Assembly: GCF_023155745.1 (NCBI RefSeq)
Contig: NZ_JAKNUS010000015.1
Span: 1 to 62,029 of the forward strand
Length of the DNA stretch: 62,029 nt
Source of the DNA: Microbacterium kunmingense
GTDB taxonomy: Bacteria; Actinomycetota; Actinomycetes; Actinomycetales; Microbacteriaceae
Direction of reading: 5' to 3'
The position numbers and the translations under genes were made by a program. The notes beneath the pieces were generated by a model, which saw only the letters and a program-made list of their open reading frames with translations, did no database searches and was not told where the DNA came from. Within the stretch, counting starts at the first letter, position 1, and each line of letters opens with the position of its first letter. This document shows, one piece after another, positions 30,035 through 39,207 of the stretch.

Positions 30035-30082
30035 ATGAGCACGCACACCGGCGATGAGCGCCGGCACCGCGATGAGCACTGA
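30035..30082 (+). CDS. Possible 15-codon leader peptide before the LacI gene
   Basis: A good ribosome site (AAGGAGG, 30022-30028) is spaced for ATG 30035, not for the LacI starts. That ATG opens a 15-codon frame ending TGA 30080-30082, which overlaps both candidate LacI starts (30054 and 30072). Translation of the leader could couple to LacI synthesis, or a small indel moved the LacI start out of frame with its ribosome site. Confidence 0.35.
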   Translation: MSTHTGDERRHRDEH

Positions 30083-31082
30083 TACCAGGGCCGCCGCGAC
30101 CATCGAGGAGGTCGCGGCAGCCGCCGGTGTCTCCCGCTCCACGGTGTCGCGCGTGGTCAACGGGTCGACGGCGGTGAGCCCGGCCGCGTTGGAGTCGGTG
30201 CGGCGTGCCATCGCCGAGCTGAACTACGTGCCCAACCGCGCCGCGCGCTCGCTCGCCAGCCGGCAGACCCACGCGGTCGCCCTCATCGTGCCCGAGGACA
30301 CCACGCGATTCTTCGGCGACCCGTTCTTCGCGGCGATCGTGTCGGGCATCAACCGTCGCCTGAGCCGCTCGGACTACGTCCTGAACCTCTTCATCGCCAG
30401 CGACGACCCCGGCGACAAGACGACGAGCTACCTGCGCAGCGGCTCGGTCGACGGCGCCGTGGTGGTGTCGCACCACACCAGCGACACCTTCCTCGACCGG
30501 ATCGCCAGCGCTCTCCCGGTCGTCTACGGCGGTCGCCCGCACCGGCTCGGCCCGCAGGACTACTACGTCGACGTCGACAACCTGCAGGGCGGGAAGGATG
30601 CCGCGGCGCACCTGATCGCGAAGGGCCGGCGCCGGATCGCGACCATCACGGGATCGCTGACGATGGCGGCCGGTGTCGACCGATTGGCGGGGTTCCGCGA
30701 GGCGCTGGCGGCCGAGGGTCTCGAAGAGGTGGCCGTCGAGGACGGCGACTTCACCACCGACGGGGGGATGCGCGCGATGGAGCGCATCATCGACAGCGGG
30801 GTGGAGTTCGACGGGCTGTTCATCGCGAGCGACCTCATGGCCCAGGGGGCCGTCGAGGTGCTGCGTCGCACCGGGCGCCGCGTTCCCGAAGACGTCGCCG
30901 TCGTCGGGTTCGACGACTCGCCCATCGCGGTGGCGGTGCAGCCGGCGCTGACGACGATGCGTCAGCCCTCCCTGCAGCAGGGCGAGCAGATGGCGGGGGT
31001 GCTGCTGGACCTGCTCGCGGGAGGAAAGCCGCCGCACGCGACGATCCTCGGCACAGAGCTGGTCGTACGCGACTCGACCTGA
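30054..31082 (+). CDS. LacI-family regulator of the beta-glucoside operon
   Basis: A 342-residue repressor: helix-turn-helix TIEEVAAAAGVSRSTVSRVV followed by the hinge YVPNRAARSLASRQ, then a periplasmic-binding-protein-like sensor domain (VDGAVVVSHH, VVGFDDSPIA, TMRQPS). It lies last in the operon it presumably represses through the three operators at 24986-25055. An alternative start is ATG 30072, six codons in. Confidence 0.9.
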   Translation: MSAGTAMSTDTRAAATIEEVAAAAGVSRSTVSRVVNGSTAVSPAALESVRRAIAELNYVPNRAARSLASRQTHAVALIVPEDTTRFFGDPFFAAIVSGINRRLSRSDYVLNLFIASDDPGDKTTSYLRSGSVDGAVVVSHHTSDTFLDRIASALPVVYGGRPHRLGPQDYYVDVDNLQGGKDAAAHLIAKGRRRIATITGSLTMAAGVDRLAGFREALAAEGLEEVAVEDGDFTTDGGMRAMERIIDSGVEFDGLFIASDLMAQGAVEVLRRTGRRVPEDVAVVGFDDSPIAVAVQPALTTMRQPSLQQGEQMAGVLLDLLAGGKPPHATILGTELVVRDST

Positions 31083-31086
31083 CCCG

Positions 31087-32412
31087 TCACCGGTCCACCG
31101 GGTCGCCGCCGAGCGGTCCCACCGCCGGAAGCGGGCCGCCGTCGTCGGCGCCGGTGCGACGCCAGCGCGCGATGGCGTTGCCGAGGTGGTAGATCACCAG
31201 CGCCGCGGCCGTGCCCAGCACGATCGCCCCGAGCTGCACGTCGCCCCACTCGAGGGTGAATCCGGCGATCGCCACGACGAGGGCGACGGCGGCGGTGTAC
31301 TGGTTGACGGGCCGGGAGAAGTCCACCCGGTTGTCGACCCAGATCTTGATGCCGATGATGCCGATCAGTCCGTACAGCGCGGTGGTGACCCCGCCGAGCA
31401 CCCCCGCGGGGATGGAGTTGAACACCGCGCCCACCTTCGGTGAGAGGCTCAGCAGGATCGCGGTCGACCCGGCGACCCAATACGCCGCGGTCGAGTACAC
31501 CCGCGTGGCCGCCATCACGCCGATGTTCTCGCCGTAGGTCGTCGTTCCCGAGCCGCCGAAGAATCCTGCCAGGGTCGTCGCCGCGCCGTCGGCGATGAGG
31601 GCGCGGCCGGTCGAGCGGTTCACGGAGGCATCCGTCATCGTCGCCACCCCGCGGACGTGGCCCACGTTCTCTGCGATGAGCACCAGCACGACGGGAAGGA
31701 ACATCGCGATGACGCTCCACGTGCCGGGTGAGGTGAAGTCGGCGATCTGGAACTGGGGAAGGCCTACCCATGCCGCCTCGCCGACGGCGGTGAAGTCGAC
31801 GGCGCCCACGAGGAGCGCCACGACGTAGCCCACGACGACGCCGAGGAAGATCGAGATGCGTCCGAGGAACCCGCGGAAGAGCACGCTGAAGAGGATGACG
31901 GCGGTCAGCGTCACGGTCGCGATCACCGGCTGCTGCTGGTAGCTGTCCCACGCCACCGGGGCGAGGTTGAAGCCGATGAGGGCGACGATGGCCCCCGCCA
32001 CGACCGGCGGCATGAGCCTTTCGATCCACCCGAGGCCGGCCAGCTGCACCACGACGCCGACGGCGGCCAGGAGCACCCCGACCGCGACGATCCCGGCCAG
32101 CGCCGACCCCATGCCCTGCGAGGCGGTCGCCGCGGTGACGGGCGCGATGAAGGCGAACGACGACCCCAGGTAGCTGGGGAGGCGGTTGCGGGTGATGAGG
32201 AGGAAGAGCAGCGTGCCGACGCCGGAAAAGAGCAGCGTGGTCGACACCGGGAAGCCCGTGAGCACCGGCACGAGGAAGGTCGCGCCGAACATCGCCACCA
32301 CATGCTGGATGCCGAGGGCCACCGTCGCGCCCCAGTTCAGGCGTTCGCGCGGGCCGACGACGCTTCCGGGTGCGACGGTGCGGCCGTCTCCGTGCAGCTT
32401 CCAGATGGGCAT
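31087..32412 (-). CDS. NCS2 nucleobase permease (uracil/xanthine family)
   Basis: A 441-residue permease with about 14 helices. Family marks include LGIQHVVAMFGATFLVP, AFIAPVTAA, IAENVGHVRGV and GGSGTTTYGENIG. The TYGENIG and LIAENVGH regions carry the two substrate-binding Glu. The profile is UraA/RutG-like, so uracil is the likeliest cargo, though xanthine would fit the xdh genes at 17.7-22.4 kb. It is convergent with lacI, only four bases apart. Confidence 0.9.
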   Translation of the reverse strand: MPIWKLHGDGRTVAPGSVVGPRERLNWGATVALGIQHVVAMFGATFLVPVLTGFPVSTTLLFSGVGTLLFLLITRNRLPSYLGSSFAFIAPVTAATASQGMGSALAGIVAVGVLLAAVGVVVQLAGLGWIERLMPPVVAGAIVALIGFNLAPVAWDSYQQQPVIATVTLTAVILFSVLFRGFLGRISIFLGVVVGYVVALLVGAVDFTAVGEAAWVGLPQFQIADFTSPGTWSVIAMFLPVVLVLIAENVGHVRGVATMTDASVNRSTGRALIADGAATTLAGFFGGSGTTTYGENIGVMAATRVYSTAAYWVAGSTAILLSLSPKVGAVFNSIPAGVLGGVTTALYGLIGIIGIKIWVDNRVDFSRPVNQYTAAVALVVAIAGFTLEWGDVQLGAIVLGTAAALVIYHLGNAIARWRRTGADDGGPLPAVGPLGGDPVDR

Positions 32413-32546
32413 GGGGGAGGTTCCTTCCGAGAATGGCGGGACTCACCCTATCGGGACCCTCGTGCCCGGCCCGAGTTGCCGCGGCGAGCGGTTTCCGGAA
32501 TGCTGTACGGGCGCTGGTGTATCGGCGCGTCGACGGATGGAGCGAT

Positions 32547-33329
32547 GTGAACGAATTCCGCACCACCGCACCGCCTTCGGCGGCGATGCAGCTCACCGGT
32601 CTGCACAAGCGCTTCGGTGAGAAGGTCGCCGTCGAGGGACTCACCCTCACGGTTCCGACCGGATCGTTCTACGGCCTGGTGGGACCCAACGGAGCCGGCA
32701 AGACCACCACACTGTCGATGGCCACGGGGCTCCTTCAGCCCGACGCCGGACAGGCCTTCATCCACGGGGTCGACGTGTGGCGGCATCCGGTCGAGGCCAA
32801 GCGCATGCTCGGAAACCTCGCCGACGGGGTGAAGCTGTTCGACCGCCTCACCGGCGAGCAGCTCGTGACCTACACCGGCATGCTCTTCGGGCTGCCGCAC
32901 GACGAGATCGCCCGGCGCACGGCCGACCTGCTGCAGCTGTTGGACATGACCGAGGCCGGCGGGGTGCTCGTGGTGGACTACTCCGCGGGCATGACGAAGA
33001 AGATCGCGCTGGCCTGCGCGCTCGTCCACGCCCCGCGCGTGCTCGTGCTCGACGAGCCCTTCGAGTCGGTCGATCCGGTGTCGGCGGCGAACATCCAGGA
33101 CATCCTCACCGGCTACGTCGCCACCGGCGGCACCGTCATCGTCTCGAGCCACTCCATGGACCTCGTCCAGCGCATGTGCGACCACGTCGCCGTCGTCGCG
33201 GGCGGGCGCCTCCTCGTCGCCGGAACGGTCGACGACGTGCGCGCGGGGCAGTCGCTGCAGGACCGCTTCGTCGACCTCGTCGGCGGGCGCCGCCACGGGG
33301 AGGGGCCGGAATGGTTGCGACACTCCTGA
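32547..33329 (+). CDS. ABC transporter ATPase (ABC-2 exporter type)
   Basis: A 260-residue ATPase: Walker A GPNGAGKTTT, signature YSAGMTKK, Walker B VLVLDEPFESVD, switch VIVSSHS. The signature has SAGM where LSGGQ is usual, common in this subfamily. GTG 32547 has GGAG six bases upstream. The permease gene starts inside its 3' end. Role: export of an unidentified compound. Confidence 0.88.
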   Translation: MNEFRTTAPPSAAMQLTGLHKRFGEKVAVEGLTLTVPTGSFYGLVGPNGAGKTTTLSMATGLLQPDAGQAFIHGVDVWRHPVEAKRMLGNLADGVKLFDRLTGEQLVTYTGMLFGLPHDEIARRTADLLQLLDMTEAGGVLVVDYSAGMTKKIALACALVHAPRVLVLDEPFESVDPVSAANIQDILTGYVATGGTVIVSSHSMDLVQRMCDHVAVVAGGRLLVAGTVDDVRAGQSLQDRFVDLVGGRRHGEGPEWLRHS

Positions 33330-34888
33330 GGCTGCGGTTCCGAGTCCTCGGCAACCAGCTGGCGCGAAGCCCCTGGCAGCTCGTGGGGTTTCTGTTCGGC
33401 TGCGTCTACGGAGTCGGGATGCTGGGGGGCGCCGTCCTCGGGCTGGTGCTGCTCGGTTCGGCTCCGCTCGATCTCGCGTCGGCGATCGTCGTGGGGGTCG
33501 GCGCCCTCGTGACGCTCGGATGGGTGCTCGGTCCGGTTCTCGTCGCGGGGGTCGACACGACGCTCGAGCCCGACCGGCTGGTCACCTTCCCCATGACGAT
33601 CGACCGGATGATGGTCGCGCTGACCCTCGCGGGGGTGTGCGGCATCCCGGGGATCGTGACCTCGGTGGCCGCCCTCGCCACCGTCGCCACCTGGGCGCGC
33701 ACGCCGGCGTCGCTCGTCGCGTGGGTGGTCGCCGCGCCGCTGGCGATCCTCACCGCGGTCATCGCGTCGCGCACGATGGCGGCGCTCTCGGCGGGCCTCG
33801 GCGGCGGCCGGCGATTCCGCGAGATCGCCGGGGTGCTGATCTTCATCCCGCTCGTGCTCGCGGGCCCGATCATCATCGCCCTCACCACCGGACTCGCGCT
33901 GAACATCGACACCGTCGCCGTCGCGGTCGAGGTCGTCTCGTGGACGCCCCTCGGCGCGGCCTGGGCGATCCCCGCTGCCGCGGCCGCGGGCGAGTACCTT
34001 CCGGCCCTGGTGAAGTTCCTCATCGCCGTGGGGACCCTTGTGATCCTGTGGGTGCTCTGGCGCCGCGCGCTCGGCGACGCCCTCGTGCGGCCGCGGAGCA
34101 GCGGGGGTGCCGCCGCGAAGCCCGGCGCTCTCGGATGGTTCGGGCGGGTGCCGACAGGCGGCTTCGGGGCCATCTACGCACGGTCGCTGACCTACTGGCT
34201 GCGCGACCCGCGCTACCTGCGCCAGCTCATCGTCGTGCCGCTCGTTCCCGTCATCCTGTGGTTCTACGCCCGCGGCGGCGACGCGCTGACCGCGGTCAGC
34301 TGGAGCGGTCTTCTCATCGCGCTGGTGATCGGCATCGTCATCTACGCCGACATCTCGTACGACGGCACCGCCTTCGGCACCCAGCTGGCGACCGGGGTCT
34401 CGGGGCGCGCCGACCGCTACGGCCGCACCCTCGCCGCGGCGACGCTCGCGCTGCCGCTGACCCTGGCCGGCACGCTCCTGCCGTTCGTGTTCTCGGGCGA
34501 CTGGACGCAGGCGCCGGCGGTGCTGGGGGCCAGTCTCGGCGTGCTCGGGATCTCGTACGGCGTGTGCGCCATCACTTCCGCGCAGTTCGTCGTGCCCGTC
34601 GCGGCCCCGGGCGACAACCCGTTCAAGCGGGTGCCGGGCGTGACCTTCGTGCAGGGCCTGGCCTTCCTGGGCATCTGGCTCGTCGCCATCGTGCTGTCGG
34701 CGCCGTCGGTGGTGACGGCGCTCATCGCGTTCTTCACCGGCAACGCGGTGCTGGGTCTCATCGCGGGACTCATCGGCCTGGTGATGGGAGCCGTCGTCTT
34801 CGCGGTGGGAATGATCGTCGGCGGACGGACACTCGACCGCACCGGGCCGGTCCTGCTGTCGCGACTGAAGGCGATGCGCAACGCCTGA
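33311..34888 (+). CDS. ABC transporter membrane subunit, 525 residues
   Basis: A large polytopic protein, about 12 helices in two halves with a cytoplasmic linker (GDALVRPRSSGGAAAKPG, near residue 260). No further domain. It overlaps the ATPase gene by 19 bases, so the two form one exporter. ABC-2-type two-half proteins of this length are common in Actinobacteria and mostly uncharacterised. Confidence 0.8.
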   Translation: MVATLLRLRFRVLGNQLARSPWQLVGFLFGCVYGVGMLGGAVLGLVLLGSAPLDLASAIVVGVGALVTLGWVLGPVLVAGVDTTLEPDRLVTFPMTIDRMMVALTLAGVCGIPGIVTSVAALATVATWARTPASLVAWVVAAPLAILTAVIASRTMAALSAGLGGGRRFREIAGVLIFIPLVLAGPIIIALTTGLALNIDTVAVAVEVVSWTPLGAAWAIPAAAAAGEYLPALVKFLIAVGTLVILWVLWRRALGDALVRPRSSGGAAAKPGALGWFGRVPTGGFGAIYARSLTYWLRDPRYLRQLIVVPLVPVILWFYARGGDALTAVSWSGLLIALVIGIVIYADISYDGTAFGTQLATGVSGRADRYGRTLAAATLALPLTLAGTLLPFVFSGDWTQAPAVLGASLGVLGISYGVCAITSAQFVVPVAAPGDNPFKRVPGVTFVQGLAFLGIWLVAIVLSAPSVVTALIAFFTGNAVLGLIAGLIGLVMGAVVFAVGMIVGGRTLDRTGPVLLSRLKAMRNA

Positions 34889-34918
34889 TGCGGGCGTGGC
34901 GCTCCGCCGGTGCTGAGG

Positions 34919-34957
34919 CGGTGAGGCGGTCGATCAGACGGTGAGGCGGTCGATCAG
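34919..34957. repeat. 20-bp tandem duplication at the purC 3' end
   Basis: CGGTGAGGCGGTCGATCAGA occurs at 34919-34938 and again, short of its last base, at 34939-34957. The second copy encodes the PurC C-terminus and the first spans its stop and the adjacent spacer. It looks like a recent slippage event. Confidence 0.7.
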
Positions 34958-35794
34958 CTCGCGGTAGCGGGCCGCGGTGCGCTCGACGATCTCGGCGGGG
35001 AGTTCGGGCGGGGTGCCCGTGCGGTCCCAGTGGGCGGCGAGCCAGTCGCGCACGATCTGCTTGTCGAAGCTCGCCATGCGCTCCTCGGGGGTGGTGCCCC
35101 GCTCCCACGCGGCGCGGTCCCAGTAGCGCGACGAGTCGCTCGTCAGCACCTCGTCGGCCAGGCGCAGGACGCCGCCGTCGTCGACGCCGAACTCGAACTT
35201 GGTGTCGGCGAGGATGAGACCCTTCTCCTCGGCGATCGCCGCGGCCCGGCGGTAGATGTCGAGCGAGGCGTCGCGCAGCTGCTCGGCGCGGTCACGGCCG
35301 ACGAGCTCGACGGTGCGGTCGAAGGAGATGTTCTCGTCGTGCTCGCCGAGCGGTGCCTTGTAGGCGGGGGTGAAGAGCGGTTCGGGCAGGCGGTCGCCGT
35401 TCTCGAGGCCCGCGGGAAGAGGGATGTCGCAGACCGTGCCGTGCTGCTGATACTCCGCCCAGCCCGACCCGGTGAGGTAACCCCGTACGACGCACTCGAC
35501 GGGGAGCATCTCCAGGCGCCGCGTGAGCATCGTGCGTCCGCGCACCGCCTCGGGGATCTCGCCGGATCGCAGGTGATTCGGCACACCGAGACGGTCGAAC
35601 CACCACAGGCTCAGGCGCGTGAGCAGCTCGCCCTTTCCGGGGATCCCGGGGGAGAGCACGTGATCGAATGCGCTCACGCGGTCGCTCGCGACCACCAGCA
35701 TCCGATCCTCCGGTCCCTCGGTCGGGAGGTACAGGTCGCGCACCTTGCCGGAGTAGACGTGCCGCCAGCCGGGAATCTCAGTGGGGTGGGTCAC
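34934..35794 (-). CDS. purC: SAICAR synthetase PurC
   Basis: A 286-residue phosphoribosylaminoimidazole-succinocarboxamide synthase: YSGKVRDLY near the N-terminus, ASDRVSAFD, GYLTGSGWAEY and DEVLTSDSSRYW. It condenses CAIR with aspartate in the purine pathway. GTG 35794 lies six bases after GATAAT (35801-35806, minus strand), a textbook leaderless start. Confidence 0.95.
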   Translation of the reverse strand: MTHPTEIPGWRHVYSGKVRDLYLPTEGPEDRMLVVASDRVSAFDHVLSPGIPGKGELLTRLSLWWFDRLGVPNHLRSGEIPEAVRGRTMLTRRLEMLPVECVVRGYLTGSGWAEYQQHGTVCDIPLPAGLENGDRLPEPLFTPAYKAPLGEHDENISFDRTVELVGRDRAEQLRDASLDIYRRAAAIAEEKGLILADTKFEFGVDDGGVLRLADEVLTSDSSRYWDRAAWERGTTPEERMASFDKQIVRDWLAAHWDRTGTPPELPAEIVERTAARYRELIDRLTV

Positions 35795-36098
35795 CCGCCC
35801 ATTATCCCGAGCCGCCGCGCGTGGCGTGGCCCGGTCGCCCCCGGTCGTCCCGCTCGTTGAGCGAGGAGCGCAGCGACGAGACGAAACGGGCGTGGGGAGT
35901 CGCGTTTCGTCTCGCTCCGCTCGCTCAACGGGCGCTGCGGCCCCGAGACCTCCCTCCGCACCCCCGTGCATCGGAGATTCGCACCGTCGTCGGATCGCTG
36001 AGGCGCTTCGCTCCGCCGATGCGGCGTTTCTCCGACGAACGGAGGGGGAGGAGCGACGCGAGGGGGGCCGGGGCGGGCGCCGGGGGCGGCAGCGGATG
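35795..36098. repeat. Intergenic repeat region between purC and the TfoX-like gene
   Basis: No gene. An inverted pair occupies 35855-35888 (CGTTGAGCGAGGAGCGCAGC...) and 35903-35930 (CGTTTCGTCTCGCTCCGCTC...), with a 14-base loop. These belong to the same repeat as the tandem copies at 36494 and 36531, in opposite orientations. Together they form a strong hairpin that could stop transcription. The rest (35940-36098) is G-rich with no recognised feature. Confidence 0.7.
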
Positions 36099-36446
36099 TC
36101 AGGGGGTGATGCGGTCGACGTACGCGAACGCCTCGTCGACCGCGGCCGGCCACAGCGCGGCATCCGTCTGCTCGAAGAAGAGCCACTCCTTCATCTCGCG
36201 CTCCCGCATCACCATGCGGCGTGCGGGGGTCGTCTCCACCAGCTCGTTCGCCCGCTCGGCGGGGACCTTCACGATGAGCTGGCCGTCGAAGCTCAGGAAC
36301 GCGAAGATCTTGCCGCGGATGCGCAGCCCCTCGGATCCGAAGATCGGTCCGATGTCGACGCCGTCGTGTGCGACGTACCGCTCCGCGATCGGGTCGAACA
36401 GGTCGTGGCCGCGGCGCTTCGCTGCCGCGCGCTCGGTCTCAGCCAT
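36099..36446 (-). CDS. TfoX/Sxy N-terminal domain protein
   Basis: A 115-residue protein with the pattern PIFGSEGLRIRGKIFAFL and EREMKEWLFF, matching the TfoX N-terminal domain. In Proteobacteria TfoX regulates competence; in Actinobacteria small TfoX-like proteins are common and of unknown role. ATG 36446 lies six bases after TACGGT, the leaderless pattern. Confidence 0.75.
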   Translation of the reverse strand: MAETERAAAKRRGHDLFDPIAERYVAHDGVDIGPIFGSEGLRIRGKIFAFLSFDGQLIVKVPAERANELVETTPARRMVMREREMKEWLFFEQTDAALWPAAVDEAFAYVDRITP

Positions 36447-36493
36447 AGCGGCACCGTAGCGACGTGCGGCGGCGGCGTCGAGGGTGGGTGCGG

Positions 36494-36566
36494 GCGTTTC
36501 GACTCGCTGCGCTCGCTCAACGACCGGGGGGCGTTTCGACTCGCTGCGCTCGCTCAACGACCGGGC
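36494..36566. repeat. Two tandem copies of a 37-bp intergenic repeat
   Basis: Copies start at 36494 and 36531 with period 37. Each contains GCGTTTCGACTCGCTGCG followed by CTCGCTCAACGACCGGG. The inner part (TCGCTGCGCTCGCTC) is the repeat of the Microbacteriaceae type seen inverted at 35855-35930. It sits downstream of purD and upstream of the TfoX-like gene on the minus strand. Confidence 0.75.
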
Positions 36567-36581
36567 GAGGACCGGGGCGGG

Positions 36582-37844
36582 TCAGGCCTGCGCCGCGATG
36601 TCGGTGCGGAACTGCCCGCCCTCGAGCGCGATGCGGCCCATCGCGTCGTACGCGCGATCGCGCGCCTCGGCGAACGTCGGCGCGACGGCGACCACATTCA
36701 GCACTCGGCCGCCCGTGGCGATCAGGTCGTCGCCGTCGACCCGGGTCGCGGCGTGGGCGAGGTGCACTCCGGCGACGCTCTCCGCGGCATCCGTCCCCTC
36801 GATCACGCGACCGGTCAGCGGACGCCCGGGGTACCCCTCGCTGGCGAGCACCACGGTCACCGCTTTGTCGTCGGTGAACCGGGGGCGGGCGCGGCCCTCG
36901 AGGCGGCCCGACGCGGCGGCGAGCAGCAGCTCGGACAGCGGCTCGTCCAGCCGCGGCAGCACGACCTGCGTCTCGGGGTCGCCGAATCGGGCGTTGAACT
37001 CGATGACCTTCACACCCGCGTCGGTGACGATGAGGCCGGCGTACAGCAGCCCGATGAAGGGGCTTCCCTCGACGTCGAGCTGACGGATGACGGGCTCGGC
37101 GACCTCCTTCGTCACGAGGTCGACGAACGCCGCCTCGCTGCCGAAGCGCTCAGCGAGCCAGGGAAGCGGCGAGTACGCCCCCATGCCGCCGGTGTTCGGG
37201 CCGGCGTCGCCGTCGGCGAGGCGCTTGAAGTCCTGGGCGGGGCTGAGCGGGAGCACCCGGTCGCCGTCGCTGAGGAAGAACAGCGACACCTCGGGGCCGG
37301 CGAGGAACTCCTCGATCAGCACGGGGCCGGTCGGGAGGTACGTCTCGGCGTGGGCGAGAGCGGCATCGCGGTCGTCGGTGACGATGACGCCCTTCCCCGC
37401 GGCGAGACCGTCGGCCTTCACCACGTGCGGAGCGCCGAAGGCGTCGAGGGCGGCGGCCACCTCGTCGAGCGTGCGGGCGCGGGTCGCGCGCCCGGTGGGC
37501 ACCCCCGCGGCCTCCATGATCCGCTTCGCGAACGCCTTCGACCCCTCCAGCCGCGCGGCGGCGCGGCTGGGACCGAAGGCAGGGATGCCGCGCTCGCGCA
37601 CGGCGTCGGCGACCCCGGCGACCAGGGGCGCCTCAGGTCCGATCACCACGAGGTCGATGTCGTTCGCGAGGGCGAACCCGGTGACGGCCGCGGGGCTGTC
37701 GGGGTCGAGCTCGACGATCGTGGCGTCGCGGGCGATGCCGGCGTTGCCGGGAGCCGCGAAGATCTCGTGACGCACCTCCTCACCGCGGAGGGCAAGGACG
37801 ATCGCGTGCTCGCGGGCTCCCGCGCCGAGGACCAGGATTCTCAC
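36582..37844 (-). CDS. purD: Phosphoribosylamine-glycine ligase PurD
   Basis: A 420-residue GAR synthetase: [12 protein letters not shown] at the N-terminus, [14 protein letters not shown]-grasp parts ([24 protein letters not shown]), and [11 protein letters not shown]. It joins phosphoribosylamine and glycine in the second step of purine synthesis. GTG 37844 lies six bases after TAGGCT (37851-37856, minus strand). Confidence 0.95.
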   Translation of the reverse strand: MRILVLGAGAREHAIVLALRGEEVRHEIFAAPGNAGIARDATIVELDPDSPAAVTGFALANDIDLVVIGPEAPLVAGVADAVRERGIPAFGPSRAAARLEGSKAFAKRIMEAAGVPTGRATRARTLDEVAAALDAFGAPHVVKADGLAAGKGVIVTDDRDAALAHAETYLPTGPVLIEEFLAGPEVSLFFLSDGDRVLPLSPAQDFKRLADGDAGPNTGGMGAYSPLPWLAERFGSEAAFVDLVTKEVAEPVIRQLDVEGSPFIGLLYAGLIVTDAGVKVIEFNARFGDPETQVVLPRLDEPLSELLLAAASGRLEGRARPRFTDDKAVTVVLASEGYPGRPLTGRVIEGTDAAESVAGVHLAHAATRVDGDDLIATGGRVLNVVAVAPTFAEARDRAYDAMGRIALEGGQFRTDIAAQA

Positions 37845-37921
37845 CCGGCCAGCCTAGCGAGGGGTGCCGAGCCTTCGCGGGGGACTCGGGCCCCGGCGCC
37901 GCCCCGGCGTACGGTGGAGGG

Positions 37922-38275
37922 ATGCCGCGGAAGATCACCACCGACGAGGGACGCGCCGCCCTCGACGCCGCGCGCCTGCCCGACGCACCGCGTCCGGCGC
38001 GGGCAACCGCGGTGCGCTACCTGCTGCAGCTGCTCGCCGAGAAGGCGCCGGGTCACTCGGTGGAGGTGCGCGTGCCGCCCTTCGGCGCGGTGCAGGTCAT
38101 CGAGGGCCCGCGGCACACGCGCGGAACCCCGCCGAACGTGGTGGAGATGGACGCCGCGACCTGGCTCGCCCTCGCCACCGGCGCCGAGCAGTGGGGCGAG
38201 GCCGCCGCGGCCGGCCGGATCCACGCATCCGGAGTGCGCGCCGACATCAGCGACCTCCTGCCCCTGCGCCCCTGA
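37922..38275 (+). CDS. Sterol-carrier-like small protein
   Basis: A 117-residue protein ([26 protein letters not shown]...[19 protein letters not shown]). The [12 protein letters not shown] to EMDAATWL stretch is the short SCP-2-like domain typical of Actinobacteria. The ligand is unknown. Divergent from purD; TACGGT at 37910-37915, six bases before ATG. Confidence 0.75.
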   Translation: MPRKITTDEGRAALDAARLPDAPRPARATAVRYLLQLLAEKAPGHSVEVRVPPFGAVQVIEGPRHTRGTPPNVVEMDAATWLALATGAEQWGEAAAAGRIHASGVRADISDLLPLRP

Positions 38276-38361
38276 TCCCGCACGGCCCTACGCCCCCTGG
38301 CCCCCGCACGGCCCCGACCCGCACGGCCCCGACCCCCCACCGCCGGTGCCACAATGAGGGC

Positions 38362-38796
38362 ATGGCGCGCGGCCGCGCCGGCCGCGACGGCTGGCAGGGA
38401 AACCCCGACGACGAACACGTCGTCGATGAGGAGCGGATTCCCGCCGTCGTCCACCGCTCGCCCCGGTACGGTCGGTTCCTCGTGATCGGCGTGCTCTCCG
38501 GCGTCGCGCTGGCCCTCCTCTACGTCTTCGTCGGCAACCCCGGCGGCCCCGCCTCCGACAGCCTCGGGGGCGCCTTCCGCGTCGCCGGGGTGCTGAGCGT
38601 CGTCTTCGCCGGGCTCGGCCTGCTCGTCTCGGCACTCGTGGTGCTCGTCGTCGACGCCGTCATCAGCAGACGCAGACGGATGCTGCAGGCGCAGCGCGAC
38701 ACGACACTTGTCGACGATCTCCGCCGCCCCGTCTCCGACGATCCGCCGCCGTGGCGGCCGCCCACCGATCCCGACCCCACCACGCGGCCCCGCTGA
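38362..38796 (+). CDS. Two-helix membrane protein, tandem paralogue 1
   Basis: A 144-residue protein with an N-terminal cytoplasmic part, two helices (FLVIGVLSGVALALLYVFVG and VLSVVFAGLGLLVSALVVLVV) and a basic tail. Its HRSPRYGRFL to helix region is clearly similar to RRSPKYSAFL in the next gene, so the two are tandem paralogues. Function unknown. CACAAT sits six bases before ATG 38362. Confidence 0.7.
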   Translation: MARGRAGRDGWQGNPDDEHVVDEERIPAVVHRSPRYGRFLVIGVLSGVALALLYVFVGNPGGPASDSLGGAFRVAGVLSVVFAGLGLLVSALVVLVVDAVISRRRRMLQAQRDTTLVDDLRRPVSDDPPPWRPPTDPDPTTRPR

Positions 38797-38859
38797 CGCC
38801 GACCACCCTCTCCCCGACCCCGCGACGCCGCCCGAGGCGCGGGGTGGGAGAATGGGGTC

Positions 38860-39204
38860 ATGGCAGATGAGGCGCCGCGTCCCGGCATCCATCCCCCCGC
38901 ACGGGATGAGATCGAGACCGTCAGCGTGCGCCGATCGCCGAAGTACTCCGCCTTCCTGCTGGTGGGCGCCGCGCTCGGCATCCTCACCGCCCTCATCCTC
39001 ACCTTCGGCTTCAACGGCTCCGCGCAGGTGAGTGAGAACACCGGGCTGGAGTACTCCAGCGGCCAGGTGTTCGGGTTCCTGCTGCTGATCTTCATCCCCG
39101 TCGGCCTCGCGGTGATGGGCGCCGTCGCGCTGATCCTCGACCGCACCTCGGGGCGTCGCACGCGTCAGGTGCGCGTGGACCACACCCTCACCCGCGAGGA
39201 CTGA
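38860..39204 (+). CDS. Two-helix membrane protein, tandem paralogue 2
   Basis: A 114-residue protein of the same build as its upstream neighbour: SVRRSPKYSAFLLVG, a first helix, a polar loop (GSAQVSENTGLEY), a second helix and a basic tail. Similar pairs occur in other actinobacteria; no function is known. GAGAAT lies six bases before ATG 38860. It is convergent with the gene at 39208. Confidence 0.7.
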   Translation: MADEAPRPGIHPPARDEIETVSVRRSPKYSAFLLVGAALGILTALILTFGFNGSAQVSENTGLEYSSGQVFGFLLLIFIPVGLAVMGAVALILDRTSGRRTRQVRVDHTLTRED

Positions 39205-39207
39205 CCC

